Shown: positions 13,957-29,200 of the stretch, piece after piece | How positions within the stretch are numbered: the first letter of the stretch is position 1 | Layout of the letters: every line of letters starts with the position of its first letter | Origin: Cruorifilaria tuberocauda | Taxonomy: Eukaryota > Nematoda > Chromadorea > Rhabditida > Onchocercidae | Direction of reading: 5' to 3' | DNA length: 64,000 nt | Assembly: GCA_013365365.1 (NCBI GenBank) | Contig: JABVXU010000105.1 | Coordinates: forward strand, 74,501-138,500 | The notes under the pieces: generated by a model | Told to the model about the DNA's origin: nothing | Seen by the model: the letters and a program-made list of their open reading frames with translations, nothing else | The model's database searches: none | Made by a program: the position numbers and the translations under genes

Positions 13957-14807
13957 AGAAAAGTAAAATTAATTACTCAGATTAATTAAGTTATCAATGA
14001 TATTATAACTGTTCAATTCCTCTTCATGATGCAATTCCAAATTCATGATAACTGAAAGATTATGGAAAAATCGTATAATTTATTATATCACTAACATTTC
14101 TAATTAATTATTTTCCAAATAAATTAAACAGAATTCTTTATGTGTACTAATATCATTGCTAATTTCATGGATTTATCTAATAGCACTAATGATGATAATT
14201 AGCACTTTATATAAAATGAATTTCATTTCTGAATTTCATACAATGTCTTTCTTTCCAAAATTATCACAGTAATTTCTTTATACCTATTTAATAAAATTAG
14301 CGATGAAAAAGGGTGAAAAGTATTTGAACGGTGAAAATTTTGAATACTATATTTGAATACTGTATTTGAATACTGTATTGGAATTATATAACTATAATTG
14401 TTTTGTTTGCATGGAATAAAAATTGAAAAGTATAAAACAAACTTATAACTAAGCTTTCCATCTGCATAGATCAATTAAGAAAATAAGAAATAAGCGTAAT
14501 AAAAGCTACTTGAAATAAGAAGATTGCCCGAAGAATTATTTCTGTTATAATTATTATTTAGTAAAATTGCGCATAAAGTAATTGAAAAAAAACCCTTACA
14601 TGAAATAAATTTATGCAATGCATTCAACATCTATGCAAATCTCTTTTAAAATTTAATGAATCCACAAGGATAATCTTAATAGCAACGGTAATATTATATG
14701 CATTATCAATAAGTAAACTAAAATAAACTCTTACTCTTTTCATATTAATTTTTATATTTCAAATGAACATAGAATGAAAATCAGTGTAATTCGAAATCCC
14801 TACCAAT

Positions 14808-15345
14808 AACTAAATTCCTTGGAAGATTTATGAGCTTTTAATCACTGAAATTTTAATATATTCAATCCTAAAGCCTATTGCTTTTCGTTTTTATTAGTTA
14901 AGGCAAGAAGTGAATGACTATAAAAAATGAATGACCATTAAAATAAATGACCATAGGATAAGATAAGATAGGATAGGATAAGAGACCACCAGCAAAGATC
15001 GTACCATTATTATTATTACTACTACTACTACTACTACTACTACTATTATTATTACTACTACTACTATTACTACTACTACTACTACTATTACTACTACTAC
15101 TACTACTACTACTATTACTATTACTATTACTACTACTGCACTCTTTAGCTGCTGTCCTTATCAATGACTAATTCCTTGAAAGATTGATAAGCTTTTAATC
15201 AAGTCCATTGCTTTTCATTTTGATTAGTTAAAGCAATAAATGAATCACGATAGGATAAGACAGGATAAGAGGCCACCAGCAAAGATCGTACCATTACTGC
15301 TATTACTATTATTATTACTGCACTTACTACTACTACTATTACTAT

Positions 15346-15402
<57 letters not shown>

Positions 15403-15415
15403 ACTCTTTAGCTAG
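14808..15415. repeat. Tandem duplication carrying (TAC)n satellites
   Basis: Two diverged copies of one segment lie head to tail. Each begins CTAA(A)TTCCTTG..AGATT..GAGCTTTTAATC (14810 and 15167), continues through TATTGCTTTTC..ATTAGTTAA and GGATAAGAG.CCACCAGCAA (14979 and 15269), and ends in a long ACT/TAC run (about 15005-15135 and 15293-15402). The poly-Leu or poly-Ser/Asn frames across it are repeat artefacts, not genes. Confidence 0.8.
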
Positions 15416-15431
15416 CTGTCTATGATCAAAG

Positions 15432-15477
15432 CATGTGTATGTGTGTATGTGTGTGTGTGTGTATGTGTATGTGTATA
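15432..15477. repeat. GT/ATGT microsatellite
   Basis: Interrupted (GT)n with ATGT interruptions directly after the (TAC)n block. Confidence 0.85.
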
Positions 15478-17064
15478 CGAAAAGCCATATATGGGTCGAT
15501 AATGATGAGCGTAAGCAAAAGCATTAGCTAAAATATTGAAGGGAAAAAATGTTTTTCCCATCTCTTCTTCCCATTCATGTCTCAGTGTCGACCTATATTA
15601 GCCACATATACGTTCGATAGATTTGATAAGCAAGCAACACTTTCAAACGATCGCCTCTAGGAGTAGCTTAGCTTTAAAAAGGCAATAGAGCTAAAAGATT
15701 CCATGTGCAATTACTGATTTTACTATCCTTCCTATCCATAAAAACGGATGGCACGAGATGGATCGAAGAAGGACGAGAAGGACACGGATAACGACAATAT
15801 ATTCTTGTCATCGTATTTCATCCTTATCCAATTCCACTCATTCATTTCAATTGAACAACCATTCTACCAGCAATAGCAGTTTGTTTTTTTTTTCCCTGCT
15901 TATTTGAAAGATCCTTCTTCCTCTTTTCTTTCTTTCTTTCTTTTTTTCCTCTCAATTCATCTTTCATTAAATGAAAAGAGTAGAAAAAATACGATTAAAT
16001 TGAAAAGAGAGAGAGAGAGAGAGAGAAAGAGGAAAAAAAAAGCGCAATCCAATTGTTCTTTTTCTTTTTTCGATAAATGGCAAAAATAAACAATCGTAGA
16101 AACGAAAGAAGAATTAGCAATTTATTACTATTATTTACAAAGTATAAATCTAAAACACTTCGATTTGTTCAAATTTTTTATCCTCAAATTATTCAAAAAG
16201 GAAACGAAGAAATAAAGGAATCTATTGATAAGCTTCATTATCACTATTTAATCAATTCTCGTCTTCCATGGAAGAAACAGTATCATTGCATCAACGAATA
16301 CGAGGTTAGAAATTTCCACTTTTTTTTTTCTCTCTTAAAAATTTTATCATTAAATTAACTTATCAAATATACTTCGTTGATTACTGTATAATATCTTTTA
16401 TGTAATACTTAGTAAATTTGTTTATGGAAATTTTTTTACTGTACAAAATGATATAGAGTAATTTATCTGTTACGATATTAGTGATTCTAAATGATAAGTG
16501 ATAATTTCTTTCACCTGGCACTTACATATAGTAATGACAATCCACACCTGTAATTAATTCGTTAAAGTAAAAAAATCATCCCTCGCAACCTGAGCATCAA
16601 CCTTGCAGGATGAACTTTGAGAAGCTGATAAATAAACGAACTTTCTCTTCACTTTCTCTTATCAATTGTTTTGATGGATTGTTCTGTGCTATTTATCATT
16701 CCTTATCATCGCTTGTCAAATTTTCTCTTTCACTGATTTCCTATACTTTTTCTCTCTTTCTCCCTCTCTCCTTCAATCAATCATCTTGTTTTAGTTAAAA
16801 TTTCTGCAAATCTTTTTCAATAACTTCATTTTTAATTTTTACATTTTTTTGCATTATTTCGGAAACATCCTAAAGAAACAGGATAGAAATATCCTGAAAT
16901 TGTTCTTGCAATCCTTATCTTTTTCCCTAAAATGTTTTAAAATAAAGATTCTTGCGTAAGTAATCTGCGAAGATTATCAAGATATTATCTTTGTACATTT
17001 ATGTATAATCAAAAATTAATGCATACTTAGACATATAGTGTAATTATGCTATTAATTATTTTTC

Positions 17065-17066
17065 AG
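17065..17066 (+). promoter_or_regulatory. Probable trans-splice acceptor of the MKK gene
   Basis: A TTTTTCAG acceptor with a T-rich tract ends 7 nt before the ATG at 17074. This suits a spliced-leader acceptor. It could also be an internal cis acceptor if an upstream exon exists. Confidence 0.45.
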
Positions 17067-17073
17067 AATTTGA

Positions 17074-19991
<2,918 letters not shown>

Positions 19992-22617
19992 TGATGAGCG
20001 CCTTTCGTACATTAACACACGTCAAAATCTAGGAAAATTTTTCCGGAAATCATTATGAAGCATTAAGAAGTGATCGGTTTACTTCTTCGTCGCGAATATT
20101 AAGTATAAAACACTGCAACACTATAATGTCACCGACAAAATTTCACTTCGGTTTTGAATTTTTCGACATAAAGATAGTTATTCTTGTAATTAGCAAAGCA
20201 AATATTATTCATACTTACACCATTAATTCTTGCTTTGAAGTTGATTCGACAATATTTTATTAAACTTTGTTCAATTAGAATATGTCATGTAATTCTCATT
20301 TTAAATAATGCTTTAAAAAGTTCAAAATCTGTCTATTTTTCTCTTCAAAATGTTATCTTTTTAAAAAACATCGATTGTAATCTTCCAAAAATAGTCTTTT
20401 CTAAGAACTTTTAAAGATTTCAGAGGTATTTGTACTTATCATAATTGTTTTTATTCCAAGCATCGAATTTTGATTATATTATATTCAGCAATTTCTTAGT
20501 AATTTTTAATAGTCGGAAATCCTAAAAATGGTAAATAATAGTCTGGTGATTTTACGTGCTCGTTTACCACAAAAAATTCCCGGTAAGATTTGAACTCCTA
20601 CACAACTAATCCGCTTATCAAGTTTCTGAGGATTACAATAATCCGCTTCTTGAGCTTTGACAAATAATTTCAATCGCTATAGCATAATTTCCTGATTTGG
20701 CTCAAACTTGCAATTGTATATGATACTCGGTAACACTTATATTAAGCAATTCTTACAACTCGATTAGTTCAGTAAGATATTCATAAAGGTTAAATATGAG
20801 AGCTGGAATAGTTAAATTATTAAAGAAAATTTTTAGGATTGTTGACATATTATATTATACTGTTCTATTTTCATGGTAATCGTTCAATGTTGTACGAACG
20901 GTTTTTTTGCGCCTTGTACTGATGTCCAATTCACTTCCTTTCATCTATTTTTTATCAAAAAATATTCAATAAATTTATCATTTAAGAATTATATGTTTCT
21001 TACACTCAAATTTTTATGTGTAAAATGGAAAAATACAAATTATTTTCAGCTGAAGTTTAAAAAAAATCCATTCTTACTGCTTTACATTCACATTGAATAG
21101 TTAATTTTTGAAATTCACATTTCGTAAGAAAAGTAAATTCACTTCCTAGCTGCTTAAATAGTTTCTTTTTTGATGTTGCAGTCGTCAACTTCAATTTCAA
21201 TTTGAAATTCAGATATGGCAATTTTAAAATCCTCTCAACATCTACGCGCTTTAGTTTATTTTCCTCTTCATTATTTTAAATTTTGGAATTTGCGCTGAAA
21301 GTTTTTCATTATAAACGGTTGCTATTTAGAAATGGAAAGGATGAAAGTAGAAATTATAAACTATCGTTCATTCGTTTCAACATTTTTTCAATTAATCAAA
21401 TTTCTGAAGCATAAGCTAAGCTTCCAATCCATGTTAAAATTACAAGTTCTTGAATCCTAAATGATTTTGAAACTTGCCCAATTTCAGGATCCAAAGGTTA
21501 ATCACTGTTATTATCCACTTTTCTTCTTTTTCAGAAATCAATACATCCAAACAGTTTTTCAAATATTTGAATAATTAAAGTAACAAATAACCTAAGTAAT
21601 AAATTAACATCTTAATTATAAGTACTTAGTATTTTCACCTATTAGAATCAAAGAATTAACAAGTGGATTATTTATAAGCTTTAATTTCCATTCCTCCATT
21701 CCTAATTTGATCATTTTTTTCCTCTTTAACTGTTCAATCAAAAGATATCAAGTTTTAAGTTCTAAATATTCTAATATGCATAAAATAATATCATATGCAA
21801 TCGCTTATCAAATTTTAGCAATCTACAATTTGATTTTATCAAGTAAAATGATCATCGACCAATTTTCATCAAATTAATCGATAATCAAATTTGAATAACA
21901 ACAAATTAATGCATATTTTGAGAATTAGCATATTTCTTCATGTTTAGATCGATTGAGATAATAGATTGTTAAACAATCATTTGATAATCGTGCTGTTAAG
22001 CTGTAAATCTTGCTCAAGAATGTTATCCATAGAATGGAAAATTTCGCAATTGCGTGTAAGTTTTAATTGATAATTAATTATAGCAATATTTGCTATAAAA
22101 TATTATCATTGATAATTACAACGTTGATGTTCCTATCATTTCAGTATAATACTTAAATATCAATTATGGCATATTTATTTTATTAATATTGAGCTTTATC
22201 AGAAATTAATTACGATATAATTAGTACTATCAGTCGTTCTTGATATGCTCCTATAAGTTATTATTTATTCGATTGTAATCTACAAAATTAATTTCACTGA
22301 TAAGAGTGTTAGTTATATCAGGAAATCCTGAAATGTCCGACTTTCATTATTCAGTTTGTCTTTTATTGATTTATTTATTATCCCAATATTTCATTTTATT
22401 ATTATTTTAAATTTATCAATAAACGTCTAAAAAATTGAACAGTAAGAGAAAGAAACTGGAATCAAAAATTTTTGATTAACAATTATTCAATTAATTATAC
22501 TTAAATGAATTATTATTTTTTTTTAAATACTTTTTTTTAAATATTAAAAATACTTAAATGAATTATTATTTTAAGATCAATACGAAGTAAATAATAATTA
22601 TTGATTGCTATTCTTAG
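19992..22617. other. Interval between kinase gene and CUE-domain exon
   Basis: Mostly AT-rich non-coding sequence. It must contain the unresolved 5' exons of the CUE-domain gene. One candidate first exon is 20529-20583 (ATG, 18 residues, then CCC G|GTAAG donor) preceded by an AATAG acceptor-like site, but no phase-compatible route from it to 22618 was found. A palindrome GGATTACAATAATCC lies at 20631-20645. Confidence 0.4.
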
Positions 22618-22872
22618 GATATTTTTCCATGCTTAAGTATCGAGCAAATTCAACTATTATTAACGGAAGCAAATGAAAATATAGATGATGCAATTGAATT
22701 AGCACTTGATTTAATCAATTGTACAACAATTACATCACATGCTTCATTTTTGACGAGAGGTCACGGACGAGATCAATCTACGACAGCGTTATCATCAGAA
22801 TCAAATCAAAATGAAGCAATAAGTGAAAGTAGCTCAAATGAAAATCGTCCAGTGATCGTAAGACGGAAGTGA
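22618..22872 (+). CDS. Terminal exon of a CUE-domain protein (5' end unresolved)
   Basis: This 85-codon open stretch begins immediately after a TTCTTAG acceptor in phase 0 and ends at TGA. Its first 33 residues read as a CUE (ubiquitin-binding) fold: DIFPCLSIEQIQLLL, then a second helix ending AIELALDLI. This matches the family pattern of a (M/D)-FP turn and a C-terminal Leu pair. A Ser/Asn/Glu-rich polar tail follows. CUE domains bind mono-ubiquitin in trafficking or ER-degradation proteins. Which member this is cannot be told from the tail alone. A good donor (ATC|GTAAGA at 22857) would allow splicing onward, but it is out of phase with the next coding exon, so I take the TGA as real. It lies about 390 bp upstream of the RdRP start on the same strand, close enough for a nematode operon. 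Confidence 0.5.
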   Translation, partial: DIFPCLSIEQIQLLLTEANENIDDAIELALDLINCTTITSHASFLTRGHGRDQSTTALSSESNQNEAISESSSNENRPVIVRRK

Positions 22873-23265
22873 TTGATCTTTCCTTTGTTTATTTTTATTT
22901 GATATTTAAAATTTCCATTCATGAAGGTCAGAATATCATGAAAGGTCAAGAAATATTTAATACAGTTATTTCGAAAAATGAATTCAATGATATCAATCAT
23001 TTGTTAATTCTTCTAGATGATAAAATTATTGATTATCACTAAGTAAGATTTAAATTATAATTGACAGTTTGCATATTCCATTGATATTTATAGTTTAGGA
23101 TTAGAATTATGAGCTACTTTTTTGGGAATTAATGATCCGTATATAAGATTTGATAGTCTTAGTAAAATTAGTAATATTGTTTATTTTCAAATTCATCCGG
23201 AATTAATTGCTTCAGTTTTCTGAATTTCTCAAAATTACAGGATTATTATTGTGAAATTAAAGCTT
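22873..23265. other. Intercistronic gap before the RdRP
   Basis: No coding sequence seen. A probable trans-splice acceptor ends at 23240. Confidence 0.5.
23239..23240 (+). promoter_or_regulatory. Probable trans-splice acceptor of the RdRP gene
   Basis: An AAATTACAG acceptor leaves a 25-nt leader before the ATG at 23266. The upstream open frame does not connect in phase with the CUE exon, which supports a separate mRNA start. Confidence 0.45.
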
Positions 23266-26200
23266 ATGATCTCAGTAGAAGGCGTTCCAAAGAAACAAAT
23301 TGAATACGACCTGAAAACTATTCTGCAACGTGTATGTTTACATTTAATTATTATTCTTGGTTGAATTGGTAATCCGAACGAATTTTGATTATGAATGTTC
23401 TTTGCTTTGTTAATAATATCGAATTTGAAGAAATACTTGGGTCTGATCAAGCGAATATAATCGATAAATGAATTTTATCAATAAATGAAGCGATCATTTC
23501 TTAAAATTTTTGAAACTCGATTTGAAATCTTGATTTCTTTTATATATCTTTTCTTTTATATATTTATATATTCTTGTACATTTGCATAATAGAGGAAAAA
23601 AATAAAGTGCTATTATATTTCGATATATTTTTTGAAATATAAAAATTGTAACACTTAGATTTTTATGATTCAAAATTTTTTTAAAGGTCAAAAAATTTCA
23701 GAAAAGAAATGTTTGAGCGAAATTGTTTCAAAACTTTTGATTTTTTATTTTATAGTGTACCTGTTCAATTCGATCTTTTGACAAATTAATACCATGCTTG
23801 CAAGCAGCTTACGAAGAAGAATGTGTTGAAGTTCATGTTGCTATTGAACTTTCTTGTAATGGCAGATCAAATCAGGAGGCATTGATTGATTTCACGAAAT
23901 CATTCGTTACAGAATCTGGGTAATTTCCGAAATCTTCATTCTTAAAATGTAGTGGTATTTGTATTTTTGCAAAGATTTCAAACATGAAAACGGTTTTTGA
24001 GGTATAGGTATTCAATTTTTTTTTTTGAATTTTCAGGTATGGTCTTGAAATGCAACCTTATATGGAAATCCGGAATATTGATCAAATATTAACCGATATA
24101 CGGTTGGTTATTTGCAGTTGTTATTTTCGAGAACATTCATTCTTTTCGTTTTGCTTCAAAATTCTTTGAGAATTCTGCCCTGTCCTGCCCTGGATCCGTT
24201 AGCTTACTTGAGTTTTGCAGGATTTGCGGGATTTTGATTTCTTTTGCTAATCGCTTTCTCATATCTTTTGATAGGAAAACGGAAAGGTAAAAAAGAAAAA
24301 CGGAAAGATGAGGAAAAAACATGAAGAAAGGGAAATGATAGCCTTCTCATTTGAAATGTGAATTTTAATAAATTTATTCAAATCATTTGTTTCCTGAACT
24401 TTCGCTGAAAAATACAGTAAATTGAAATAATGCATTATTTACCTTAGACCTGATCATGCAAATGTGGACATACTTTGGCTTGGAATTGGTAATATGCCAA
24501 ATATGGGTTTATTTTTTGTCCGTGGCGAATACATAACAAAGTATAATGCATGCAGTAATAAATTAATCGTAAATTCGATAAGTGAAACGAAAATGAATAA
24601 TGCTGCAGGTGAGTAATTGTTTTACCGATAATTTTCAAAATACACCTTTAAATCATGTTACTATTATTTCGTGGTACTTTGGAATAACCTGGAATAGAAT
24701 TTGCTTAATTTATTTAATACTAATTGTATGCAAGCTACAGGTAATATAGTAGGTAATATAATAGTCTTCACATAATTAGTATAGATAGTAGAAACCGAAA
24801 AAGTTTTTCAAATTTAATTAAATTTTTATTTGATAGAAAATAAATTGTAAATAGAATTTGATGAAGCATTGAGAAATTTTCACTTATAGAATATTATGTC
24901 AATTATAACGATCTTAGTATTTTAACTTTATTTAAAACAATTATGACGATCTTAATACTTTAACTTTATTTAAATTAAAGTATTACAAATAAATTAAACC
25001 TTTAGGTAACCATACATTGTTATCATGGGCACATTTTGAACATGATCGACGATTGTTAACCATTTATTTTGCTATGGAGAATATTAGCAATGCTCATGAT
25101 GGATTATCATATATGGGCTATAAGTTTGTTATCACATATAGTTCATTTTATATGGTTATCGTTGATTGTGATTCGGATCCGGATGAAAGAGATAACTATG
25201 TTTATATTTGTTTACGACATCCGCCACAGGTTTAATACTTTACTTTCTTTGTTCTTTGAGACTTATTTTGTTTGTTTTTTTGTTTGTTTATCAGTACTGC
25301 ACATTTTCGTTTGTTTATCGGTACTGTACATTTTTGTTTGTTTATCAGCACTGTACATTTTTGTTTGTTTATCAGTACTGTACATTTTTGTTTGTTTATC
25401 GGTACTGTACATTTTTGCGAATGCACACTGCCGAAAAGCTTGACTTACTTATATGAAATAAATAATATTTACTAAAATGCTGTTAATCTGAATAACTATT
25501 AATATTTTAAAGATAAAACTTCGAGTAGCTATCCACTCAGGTATAGGGAACACTCAGGTATGAGAGTATCTTTGGCTTAGAGATATTGTTTGATATTTTG
25601 CATTCACTGTATCCAAAATCATATCTCCAATAATTTAAAATGAAGCTATGGGAAGCAGTACCACGAATTATGGCAAATGGAAAAAGAGTTTTGAATATTG
25701 AGCAATGTCGAGATTGGATACGTGTAGGAAGTTTCCCGGGAAATAAATATTTCGCTGGTTGTTCTCAGGTATTTTTAAATTATCGATTACTTCCATAGAA
25801 ATCATGCAAAATCGGAATCTAGATTCTCTTTTGTCGACTTAATTTTGAATCAAAATTTTTATTTTATGAACAGTTAATAAGATAAACAAAAATGGATTGT
25901 TATGCAGGAAACTTTGGCTGGTTCATCATGGTTCAGCTTTTCGATGTCGAAAGAAACGGTGAAACCGGAAAGAATGTTTCCGGATGAAATAATTGAATGG
26001 CAAAGACGCTCGTCAAATGTAAAATTGGTAATAATTCATTGATAATTGATTTAAATGAGTAACAAGGCTTATTAAATCTTAGCCTTAGTCTCATTATAAT
26101 TTATTCAAGAGCTTATCAATGGGAAAAAAACTTACCTTACGATTAGGCTTAGTTTATGCCTGTATTTTTTTGTATCCATGAAATATTTTTTTCACTTAGC

Positions 26201-29200
26201 AGCAAGAAACAATTACTTCTTTAATTTGCTATCTATCATTTTTACATAATCGTTATACATACTCGACGAAGAAAAAGATCGTAAAAAGGTTATATTTTAT
26301 CATGAAGTGATTATAATCAATAAATGAATTTTATCAATGAATGAAGTGATCATTTCTTAAAATTAAAATTTCTTTTTGAATTTAAAGTATCAGAAAGTGA
26401 AGTAGTTAGTGCTTCCTTCTTTTTTTAAGGCTCCAACACGTCAACTCTTTGAAATTATTGCACGATGGAAACGTCGAGCCAAGTGTCGAATATTTTTTGC
26501 AGCAATTATGAAAGTTCCTCGACGAGAAATTTCGAATATTCGTATTTTGGAATTGCCATCATTTAGGTATGAGATTTATGTTGCTACGTTTATAAAGTAA
26601 CTTCTTTTTTCTATGCTAAATCATTGTCTCAAAAAGTTTAAAGTAAGAAGCGGTTAATTAACAATATTTAATTCAAGTAGATACATATAATGAAAAGTAA
26701 TGATCATAACTAATAAATAAATTACTAATTGGAACAAAAAAAAAGTTAATACCACAAAAAAACTATTATAACTTCCATATTTACATTTTCAGTATCATCA
26801 TATGATAACTGATATGATTATTCTAGATTGAATTATGCAATGCAAGCGTTACTGAGTAGAGGAAGTATTGTAAAAGACCAACTTTATGACGTCTCACAAT
26901 CCACCTGCAATAATCTTTTTTTCGAACGGATTAATTATACTGCTCAGGTATAAATTAATTCAATTTAGAAGTGGAAAATTATAACGATTCGATTTGCTCC
27001 ATTTGTTAAATTCATTAAATTTAATTGAAATCTTGATTTTCTTCAGTATGTAAGCTACAGCTATGATATTAATGATTTGAATTGCTTCTGTTTAAGTTTA
27101 ATTTAAAATTTACGATTTTTTATCACGGTTATGCCATTCTTTGTACGTTTTCCAAGATGAGGAAAATTATTCTTCAATATTCTCTATAAAAGATAAGAAT
27201 ATAATTAACATTTGGAGAAATCACTATTGCAATTCGTTGTATTTAATGTGAATATACGATGAAAAATGCATAAATGATAATAAAAAGTGATAGAATTTAA
27301 AAATGAGAAAACAGTTTAAATTATGTATATGCTAATAAGCTACTAATGTTTATTCATTTCAGGAATGCTTATTAGCTTTATAGCCTTTCAGGAATGTTTA
27401 TTAGCTTGCGAGGAAACATTGGATTCTGCTTTAGCAGCTATAGATGAAAAGCGACGTATCTCATTGCTCAATTTTTTTGAATATACATATATTCAAAAAT
27501 TAAATGCTTTTCAAAGAGTATCAGGTAGTGAAGAAGCTGAATCACTATCTGATTTACCTCATAATTGTGTCTTAATTCGAAAAGTAATTGTTTTTAATTT
27601 TTAAAAATTAAAAAATCCTTACTACTTATTGAAAGCTGAACTTATTGCTTATTGAAAGTTTAACTTACTGCAATAAGGTTATGGCAACTCCGTTACGGCT
27701 TTTGCTTTTACCACCGGAAGTTATGATGACGAATCGTGTAATACGTCATTTTGGCGAAGAATACGCATTGCGTTGTGTATTTCGGGATGATAATGGTCAA
27801 CGACTTGTACCAAAGGAATTTTCACGAGGTCGTGCTTTACAAGGTATAATCAAGATTTTTCTTATATTAATAATAATCCTAATCATTATTAACATTTTAA
27901 GAAATTAAATATTAGAGTATAAGAGCTGATATATTTGCTTTTTGGAGAGTATCAGTTAATGAAGAATGAAGAAGCTTATTCGAAATATTACAATCCATTT
28001 CCTGTGACGATTGTGGTTTGAAAAAGATAAATATTTTAAATTCAGGATTGAATGTATTGGGAGAGTCGTATTTTAGACTAGCAGATAATTACGGATTTAT
28101 ATTTACTTAAACTAAGTTTTTGTTCTAAAATTGATTTGCTTATTGTCGTTGTAAAAAATAAAAATTTCCATTAAAAGGTAAAATGCAATATTTCCTTAAT
28201 GTTATTAAGACTATTAATTAATGCGATATTAATGATTTCAGATCAGTCCTTAATGATTCCGGATTTGGTATATAGAACACTTGGAACCGGTCTACATATA
28301 GCATCACGGCATTATCAATTCCTTGCATGGTCTAATTCACAGGTAAATGCAAGTAATATTATGCCAGTTTAAAATAAACCTTAGCTTATTGTTTTATTGC
28401 TTTTTAATTAACTAAGATGATAACCTTCAATTTTCTTCTACGAACTGTAAATGAGGAAATAGTTCAGGATTTTGTTAAATTTGAATAGAACAGGTAAGTA
28501 AAGAAAAAAGTATATCACCTGGTTCTTGAATTTCATCTCGGATTTTTTTAATCGAAATTTTGGAAAATATTAAATTTAAGATGCGTGATGGTGGTTGCTA
28601 TATGTTTTCGGATGTCGTTTTGAATGATGAACTTCGTGGTCAAATGATGTATAACGTCGAGGATATTAGACGTTGGATGGGTGATTTTACAACTTCGAAA
28701 AATGTACCCAAATTAATGTCTCGTATGGGACAATGTTTTACGCAAGCACAGGTAAATAATTTTACCTCAAGTATTTGAATAATACATTATCATGAAAAAC
28801 AATATTTATCTTTCACTTTTTTATTTTTCTATTCCTTCCTTATTCATCATTTACCTCTTTTTTTTTCATCTTTTAATCTCAGATGTTAAATAGCTTAATT
28901 CCACCTTGTGTATGATCCATAAGCATATTATGTATTTTGGATCATTCATTCACAATTATTTATTCTCTACTAAGATTAATTAGTTTATTAACAGGATAGT
29001 ACACTCTGCTATCAGAGTGGCAAACTTTACTTATATTAAAGTTATCTGGGATTTTGATGTAAAGTTACTTATATAAGATTTCATGGTAACCTCTTGATAC
29101 TTTTTGGCGTTTCAACTTTGTACTTGAGAAACACTGTCCAGAAAAGGAATTTTCATTAATCATTTTTTAATTCAAAATATATTTTAGTTCATTTTATTTT

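Larger units (their letters stand above)
13957..17073. other. Intergenic region with satellite DNA
   Basis: No supported gene. It contains a tandemly duplicated (TAC)n block (14808-15415), a GT/ATGT microsatellite (15432-15477) and a GA run (16006-16032). An open frame at 16077-16312 is followed by a possible donor (GAG|GTTAGA) and could be a 5' exon of the kinase gene downstream. Its composition is not clearly coding and it is not annotated as such. Confidence 0.55.

Noticed and set aside
14898..15164. Minus-strand poly-Ser/Asn frame and plus-strand poly-Leu frame (15240-15425)
   Set aside because: Both are simple readings of the (TAC)n microsatellite, with no splice context or family resemblance.
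16077..16312. Open frame followed by a GAG|GTTAGA donor, possible first exon of the kinase
   Set aside because: Composition is not clearly coding and a start at 17074 with a nearby acceptor explains the gene. Kept only as an alternative.
20580..20650. Minus-strand tRNA-like B-box (GGAGTTCAAATC) with GGATTA..TAATCC palindrome
   Set aside because: The T-stem has mismatches and no acceptor stem or D-arm can be drawn. Not supportable as a tRNA without a covariance search.
25069..25456. Long plus-strand frames with repeated LFISTVHFC units
   Set aside because: They start inside an RdRP exon in another frame and run into the intronic 27-bp minisatellite.
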